Made by a program: the position numbers and the translations under genes. The notes under the pieces were generated by a model. The model ran no database searches. It saw only the letters and a program-made list of their open reading frames with translations, and was not told where the DNA came from. From Brachypodium distachyon (lineage: Eukaryota; Streptophyta; Magnoliopsida; Poales; Poaceae): DNA of 64,000 nt. Location of the stretch: positions 2,566,001 through 2,630,000 of the forward strand of contig NC_016135.3 in the NCBI RefSeq assembly GCF_000005505.3, given 5' to 3'. This document shows, piece after piece, positions 58,011 to 64,000 of the stretch. How positions within the stretch are numbered: the stretch's first letter is position 1; every line of letters starts with the position of its first letter.

Positions 58011-59329
58011 ATTTATCAATCCCCACCGTAAAAGTCCTCAGACTTTTATCTAGTTACCGTGAACGAGTTAACGTATCGAGCCTTGACGACCTGAAGTGCT
58101 CGTTAATCCAACACTACCTGTCACCCCTATGACCCTACGTTATTTCATCGTTGATGATATATAGATTTAACATATGCTTCATTTGACCCATCTACCTCAG
58201 ATATACCTACGCCCAATCCTAACTACTCTGAAATAACCGTGCAAATTAAGTGAACAAAATGCTACTTCAAAAGTAAAAAACAAATTATTAAAGATAAGAT
58301 CGATGATGCCAAGCCGATGTCATCATGACACACAGTCGCTATACCTTGCAAGGAATTGCGGACCATTTTCTCTACCAAACACCAAAAGGATAAAAAAGGA
58401 AATAGATGAACAGTGTCGATCCGGTTGACAAGGGCAAAAAGGCAACGAAAGAGATATTCTAGCTAGCTGACATGCCATACACGGATACACCAACTTAATT
58501 CGTCAGTTCTAGCAATATGTCAGTTTAGTTTTGACCTGATTTTAGCTAGCGTTTATTTAGATGATAAATTCTAGTTTAAACGTTAAATGATTTGTTTATT
58601 GTTTGAATCATAGATTTTTTTTATTGCGGATTTTTTTTATTGGGATATCTGATCCAAGCACATCATAGAAGTTTATGCAATTAGGTGGGCTAACTGAATT
58701 AATGCACACTGATGATGCCTGAGACATAAATTAATTAACGTTGCACGTATGCGAATAAAAAGTGACATCATATATACCAGTAAGAAGCAAGCTATTTCAT
58801 GTCCATATATTCGATGATGACTCGACACCAATTGCTTTCGGTGCATGTCCGTCAAGCGTGATTTCAGCTTGTCTTACGTGCTTTCTTAATTGGTTGTGAA
58901 CTTGTGATGAGCACGCTTGAATATTTGGTGACAGATGTGTTCAGTTAATTTTCTCCAACTTTCTTCATCTATTATTCGATTGAAGTTCTCCCTATATATG
59001 TATGTAGCTACGTTCGGAGGTGATTATCTGTACTTCACACAGAAAATTAGTCATAACGTACAACTGTTACTTGTAATTCTAGCAACGGAAATTAATGATA
59101 GGAACTAGCTCAGCAGAGTTGATGTGATTTTATATATATGTAGAGGGACACAACCCCATTACTAGTATATTTAGAGTTGGTGAGTGTCATTCTCGAGGGC
59201 AGAGGTCACACTTTGAGAATGACTTGATACCAAGTTCCTATCCGTTGGAAGATAACTCTATTAAATAGACTAATTTCAGCTAATTTGTTTGCTGCTGAGC
59301 ACTACCACTAGTGTCAACGATTGCTTTTT
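58011..59329. other. AT-rich spacer
   Basis: No gene, repeat or RNA recognised. Short open frames only. Confidence 0.55.
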
Positions 59330-59420
59330 TTCTTCGAAAAAGGGAGGATCTCCGGACTCTGCATCAAGTGATCCACACAACCATTTTTATTGCATAGACT
59401 CGCTACGTTGGTGAGCTGTG
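59330..59420 (-). mobile_element. LINE 3'-end relic
   Basis: On the minus strand GATGCAGAGTCCGGAGATCC followed by CCTTTTTCGAAG and A-rich sequence is the common tail of grass LINEs. No coding part remains. Confidence 0.45.
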
Positions 59421-59780
59421 AAATCTTGTGATCGTATGGATATCTGCAAAAAAAAGAGTTGTGTGTAGTAGTACTCCCAGCGGTTGATTTTCTACGCAAT
59501 GTATCCGACACAAAAGATTTGCATTTTGAAATAATCTTTTAGATGACTGAATCTGTACAAAGCAGTGCAAAACAAAATTAGAGTTGGTTACGAATAGAGA
59601 AATGATGGCATGCATGATACTACCTGGCCGCTTGAAACTATTTAGGTTTAAATGTGACTTTTGACTTTCTGCTTATAAACCACAAAACATCTATTTTTAG
59701 ATGTTGTTATAAGCAAAAAGTACGACCAAGTTTTTTTTTTAGGTTAAAGGTTGCAGGCAAAAATGCCTACAGTCATATAT
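59421..59780. other. Spacer
   Basis: Nothing recognised beyond a TTTTTTTTTTAGG run near 59,731 that may be the complement of the A-tail of the following LINE. Confidence 0.4.
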
Positions 59781-61990
59781 TAAAATAAAGTAACTGTACA
59801 AGTGAAAAAGAAACAAACTAAAGAGAACTATCTGAAGCTAGCCAGCCAAGAGGCCAGGTTGGAGTAATTCTTTCTTTTAGCTCTATGAAAGACCAGATTC
59901 ATTTCTTCTTTGAAAAGTTGTCTGCATCTGTAGAGACTGGGAGTTCGCTGGTTGAAGATGAAGTCATTTCGAACTTTCCAAATGCTCCATGCACCCAAGA
60001 TGATAATCTCCATGAAGAAAGGGACCTTGAGCTTGCGTTTGAGTGATTCCACATTTAAATGGACATTTGCTACTGGAGTGAAGTTGCCACATAGGTATGA
60101 CCAGCAAGCCTTTGCAAATGGGCAGTGAAAGAACATGTGATCTTTTGTTTCTAACTGCAGCAAACCACATAAAACACATTCATATGATGAGAGCTGAAAA
60201 GACCTCTTCTGAAGCATAGCTCTGGTATTGAGGCGATTGATGAGAAGCATCCAGAAAAAGAAATTGTGCTTCAATTGGCAGCAGGATTCCTAGAGCCATC
60301 CAAAATCAGGTGGCAAATCCAGGTGATTAATTTGAGCCCTATATGCCTCGGCAGGGATGAAAGAGTCTTTCTTCCAAATGTATGTCCATGTGTCTTGGTC
60401 TTCAGCTTGGGCAACATTTTCCAGCATACCAAGGAGCCGAGTGAATTGGTCATAGGCAGTAAGTAACAGGGGGAGATAGAAGAGTGTCTCCTTTTGCTCA
60501 TTCTGCATGAAGTCTTGGACAGTGTCATGCTTGTTCTTGGCAAAGGAGTGGAGGTGTGGCCATCTAGTGTCCAGTGTGTCCCCTTGCCAATGATCCGTCC
60601 AAAAAAAGGTGGTTGCCCCATTGTTAATCTTGGCCACAACAAGTTGTTTAAAAGTGTCAATCAGTTTAAGAATGTCCAGCCACCAGAAAGAAGCTGTGGT
60701 TTGTTTGTAGGGAGGAAGGCCATTGTGGTAGTGTTTTTCCCAGACAAATTGAACCCATGGAATGTCCAGCCTGTTATAGAATTTGTGCAAATTATTCATT
60801 AAGAGAACTTTATTTTGGAGGCTGATGTTGATGACACCCAGACCACCTTCTTCTTTTGGTCCGCAAACCATCTCGAGGTGGATTCTTTTTGGTGAGATCT
60901 TGTCCTCTCCACAAGCAATGTTTTCTGAATTTGTCAATCTGTTCAATGACACCTTTGGGAAGGAGGAAGGTGTTCATGTAGAAAGATAGCCATGCTGAAA
61001 GAACAGAGTTAGCCAGCTAAAGTTTTCCTCCATATGTGAGCATGCTTGAAAAGCATGTGAGCCTATTTTCCACCCTCTTGATTAGTGGGAGGTCCAAGTA
61101 TGTGAAGGGCAGTATTCCAAGTTTGCAACCTAGAAACTCAGCTAGGTTTTGTGCATGATTAGGATCAATGTTCAAGGGGATCAAATTGGATTTGTGGAAG
61201 TTAACTTTCAAACCAGTAGTTATATGGAATTTGAGCATAATATCTTTGATGCATTGAATAATGATGAGGGTGTTATCTGCATATTGAATGATGGGGTAGT
61301 CAGCATCAGATGGCATATGGATGGGCTGACTCAGTAGCTCTGAATGCAGAGCCAGGTTAATGCATGACTGGAGAATGTTGGCCATCATAACAAAAAGGAG
61401 TGGTGAAAGTGGGTCTCCTTGTCTAAGCCTCCTCTCTCAGTGGATGGTCTGCCCTGGTACCCCATTGAAAAGAACTTGTGAGGTGGTTGTTGAAAGAATC
61501 ATATTGATCCAATTGCACCATTTTTGCCCAAAGCCCCTGTATTGAAGCAGTTTCATCACATCACCATGTTCCACCATATCAAAGGCCTTTTCAAAGTCCA
61601 GCTTTAAAAGAATAATTTCCTCTTTTGATTTCTGACAAGAATTCAGATATTCATGTGCCCAAGCAAGGCAATCCTGGATAGTCCTGGTTTTGATGAATCC
61701 ATATTGGTTTTTGTGGACAATATCTCTGATTACAATTTGTAGTCAGATGGCCAAAAGTTTTGTGATAATCTTCAGGGTGCAATTAAGGAGTGAGATTGGC
61801 TTGAACTCATTCACTGATTCAGCATTATCAATCTTGGGGATGAGAGCAATGAAGTAGCTGTTGATGCTTGAAATTGATATATTTGCTATGTGGAATTGAA
61901 AGCAGAGTTCATAAAAGTCATCCTTTATAATACTTCAACATTTCTTGATGAAGTTTGTATTTGAGGCTTATAAGCCAAAAATCAAAATTC
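59781..61990 (-). mobile_element. LINE, 5'-truncated, most complete in window
   Basis: On the minus strand: KLDFEKAFDMVEH (about 61,600), a QGDPLSPL stretch near 61,410, YADN at 61,272-61,283, then FTYLDLPLIKR. The post-RT region (EGGLGVINISLQNK) is near 60,840. The zf-RVT motif (CVLCGLLQLETKDHMFFHC) is near 60,150 and the tail WSIWKVRNDF near 59,970. Three frames are needed. The second catalytic aspartate is replaced by asparagine. The tail matches the fragment at 33.0 kb. Confidence 0.9.
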
Positions 61991-62029
61991 ACATTTAAGC
62001 CTAATCAAACAGAGCCTAAATAAGAGTGA

Positions 62030-62330
62030 ATTCCAATTTTACCCCTTTATCTGGTCTTTTCTGACACTATTTATCCCATTTTAAAATCCCTGCCTCATTT
62101 TACTCCCTGTGTTGTACAAACATGATGGATTTACCCCCTTTAACAAATTATCCTGGTTCTGACATATGGGCCCACTATATAGTTGGCTCAACATGACAAC
62201 CGAGGGTAATTTGTTAAAAGTGGTAAAATCTAACACATTTGTACAAATAGAAGGTAAAATGTGCCAAAGATTTTAAAACGGGGTTAAACAGCGTCACAAA
62301 TAGGGGATAAAAAAATGGAACTTAGTCCCT
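62030..62330. mobile_element. Long-inverted-repeat element, MITE-like
   Basis: TGAATTCCAATTTTACCCC on the left pairs imperfectly with TAGGGGATAAAAAAATGGAAC on the right. The inner ACATGATGGATTTACC/GGTAAAATCTAACACATTTG also pair. About 300 bp, no coding frame, target copies not clear. The superfamily is undetermined. Confidence 0.55.
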
Positions 62331-62878
62331 GAATAAAGCCCAGACGGTTAAATTAGCGGATACAAGGGTGCTGAAACGGCTTACAATCCAAAGAACAAGC
62401 AAAGAAGAAATGTAAACAAAGAACACAGGTTGGAGTCGTCGAGGACCAAGGGGAAGAGACCAAAGCAGCATCTCCGGGGGAAGCTAGGGGATCGCGTCCT
62501 GCACACATATTTTAATTTATAAGGGATATATATAGCGTGCAACCCAGGGAAATTAATTAACGGAGTTGCTGATGCATGAACAGAGAGACATGTACTGCAT
62601 ATGAATCTCTTTTCCCCCCCTTTGACATAGACGATCCAGCATTTTGATTTGAGTACTGAGTGCAGCCACCAACCCCGGCCGGCTGTTGGCCTGTGATGCG
62701 CACACAGCACTGCAGCAGCAGCAGCAGCAGCAGTCTGCAGTAGTGACGAAGCTTTGTGACGCGCGATGATCGATCCATTTTTACTTACTCAGCTCGTGCA
62801 TATATGCTTACCTACCAGCGTCCATCTTAATCCACAAATTAGGTAACCATAGCTTGCTTGCTAGTTGCATTGTGTCTG
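62331..62878. other. Upstream region of the P450 gene
   Basis: No separate gene. Contains a (CAG)7 run at 62,713-62,733 and AT-rich stretches. The region nearest the gene should hold its regulatory sites, but I cannot name specific ones. Confidence 0.45.
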
Positions 62879-62879
62879 T

Positions 62880-62890
62880 CTATATATATA
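62880..62890 (+). promoter_or_regulatory. TATA box of the P450 gene
   Basis: CTATATATATA lies only 29-39 bp ahead of the start codon at 62,919, so the leader must be very short or transcription starts elsewhere. Confidence 0.5.
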
Positions 62891-62918
62891 CAGCAGTGAT
62901 GACCACACACCACCAGAA

Positions 62919-63911
62919 ATGGCAATGGCGGCGTCCAGCATGGAGCAGCTGCTGCAGGTCGACCCAGCAATGGCCACTTACTCCATCCTCGCCATCGCAC
63001 TCGTCACAGCAGTTCTAGTCCTGATCAACAGAATCGGCGGCAACGGCGCCGGGAAGCAGCGGCGGCATGGTCTGCCGCCGAGTCCCCGGAGGCTGCCGGT
63101 GATCGGGCACCTCCACCTGCTCCGTCCCCCCGTGCACCGCACCTTCCAGGAGCTGGCTTCCGGCTTGGGCGCCCCGCTGATGCACATCCGGCTCGGCTCC
63201 ACGCACTGCCTGGTGGCCAGCTCCGCCGCCGCCGCCACCGAGCTCATCCGCTCCCACGAGGGGAAAATCTCGGAGCGGCCACTGACGGCCGTGGCCCGGC
63301 AGTTCGCCTACGGCTCCGACTCCGGCTTCGCCTTCGCGCCCTACGGCCCGCACTGGCGCGCCATGAAGCGCCTCTGCATGTCCGAGCTCCTCGGCCCCCG
63401 CACCGTCGAGCTCCTCCGCCCCGTCCGCCGCGCCGGCCTAGTCTCACTGCTCCACACCGTGATCCGCAAGTCGCCGGAGCCGGTGGATCTGACGGCGGAG
63501 CTGATCCGGATGTCGAACGCGTCCATCATCCGGATGATGGCGAGCACGGTGCCCGGGAGCGTCACGGAGGAGGCGCAGGCGCTGGTGAAGGCCGTGGCGG
63601 AGCTCGTCGGCGCATTCAACGTAGAGGACTACATCGCCGTGTGCCGCGGGTGGGACCTGCAGGGGTTAGGGAAGCGGGCCGCCGACGTGCACCGGAGGTT
63701 CGACGCGCTGCTGGAGGACATGATCGCGCACAAGGAGGAAGCCAGGGCGGCCAAGAAGGCTATTCGGGGAGAAGATGACCAGGAGCCGGAGACGAAGAAG
63801 ACGATGGCGGAGAGCAAGGACTTGATTGATATCTTGCTGGACAAGATGGAGGACGAGAACGCGGCCGAGGAGACCAAGCTCACCAGGGAGAAGATCAAAG
63901 CCTTCACCATC
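62919..63911 (+). CDS. Cytochrome P450, CYP93 type, first exon (partial)
   Basis: The first 331 codons up to a donor ATC/GTAAGC. The rest lies beyond the window. A membrane anchor covers about residues 20-37, followed by a basic stretch and the proline hinge GLPPSPRRLPVIGHLHLL (51-68). Further marks are RLGSTHCLVASS, ISERPLTAVARQFAYG and PYGPHWRAMKRLCMSELLG (C-helix WR). The heme cysteine and I-helix are in the missing exon. The pattern is closest to the CYP93G group of grasses, which act on flavanones in the ER membrane to give flavones or 2-hydroxyflavanones. That assignment is from memory of the family, and the missing exon is needed to settle the subfamily. A phase-0 intron at this place is usual in CYP93 genes. 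Confidence 0.82.
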
Positions 63912-64000
63912 GTAAGCATTTTACATGTCCCAATCATTTTACTTAATCCATATGCTTGTTGCTTGTTGTTAATGTATTTCGATCTTCACGGCTTGGGGTG
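63912..64000 (+). other. Start of the P450 intron
   Basis: GTAAGC followed by T-rich sequence, running to the window edge. Confidence 0.75.

Overview
The window is nuclear DNA of a plant, almost certainly a grass. The genes carry GT-AG introns. Several coding exons are very GC-rich (the RING/VWA gene, the P450). The spacers hold many Stowaway-type MITEs with CTCCCTCC ends and TA targets, LINE relics with the plant zf-RVT domain, one Copia element, and a Gypsy LTR ending at a GGGGGCTAC/TGTCG junction. The NLR type and the MITE families suggest a pooid grass such as Brachypodium or a relative, but the species cannot be fixed from the sequence alone. Nothing bacterial, viral, CRISPR-like, rRNA or convincingly tRNA was seen.

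Layout. 1-0.55 kb resembles the 5' flank of the NLR gene at 30 kb, so a paralogue may lie just outside the window to the left. 0.6-7 kb is MITE-rich spacer with two unassigned exon-like islands and a 108-bp direct repeat. 7.2-13.9 kb holds an unrecognised small three-exon gene whose second exon is split by a decayed Copia retrotransposon on the minus strand. The Copia has a perfect 5-bp target duplication, a tRNA-iMet primer site and several disabling mutations. 15.8-23.8 kb holds an F-box-less DUF295 gene and a patchwork of local duplications of its 5' flank. These are interleaved with two copies of one LINE and a Gypsy 3' end. 25.2 kb carries a clean hAT-type MITE.

26.5-30.0 kb is a two-exon NLR-like gene (1,025 aa) with long LRRs but a P-loop without the catalytic lysine. 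31-35.2 kb is a LINE graveyard with opposite orientations and an internal tandem duplication. 37.7 kb is the decayed second exon of a LOB-domain (LBD) gene. 43.5-46.5 kb is a RING-H2/VWA ubiquitin ligase of the WAV3 type on the plus strand. It converges on an eleven-exon ELMO-domain gene (51.9 to 48.0 kb, minus strand, 295 aa). 53.4-62.3 kb is spacer with LINE fragments, MITEs and a probable minus-strand 5' leader. At 62.9 kb a cytochrome P450 of the CYP93 type begins and runs off the right edge after its first exon.

The intact genes do not form a pathway. Their likely roles are defence signalling (NLR), ubiquitination (RING/VWA), small-GTPase or membrane signalling (ELMO) and flavonoid oxidation (P450). 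The most informative parts are the Copia-split exon, the duplicated DUF295 flank with LINE sequence at its breakpoints, and the NLR with an inactive-looking nucleotide site. I found no sign of a coherent novel system.
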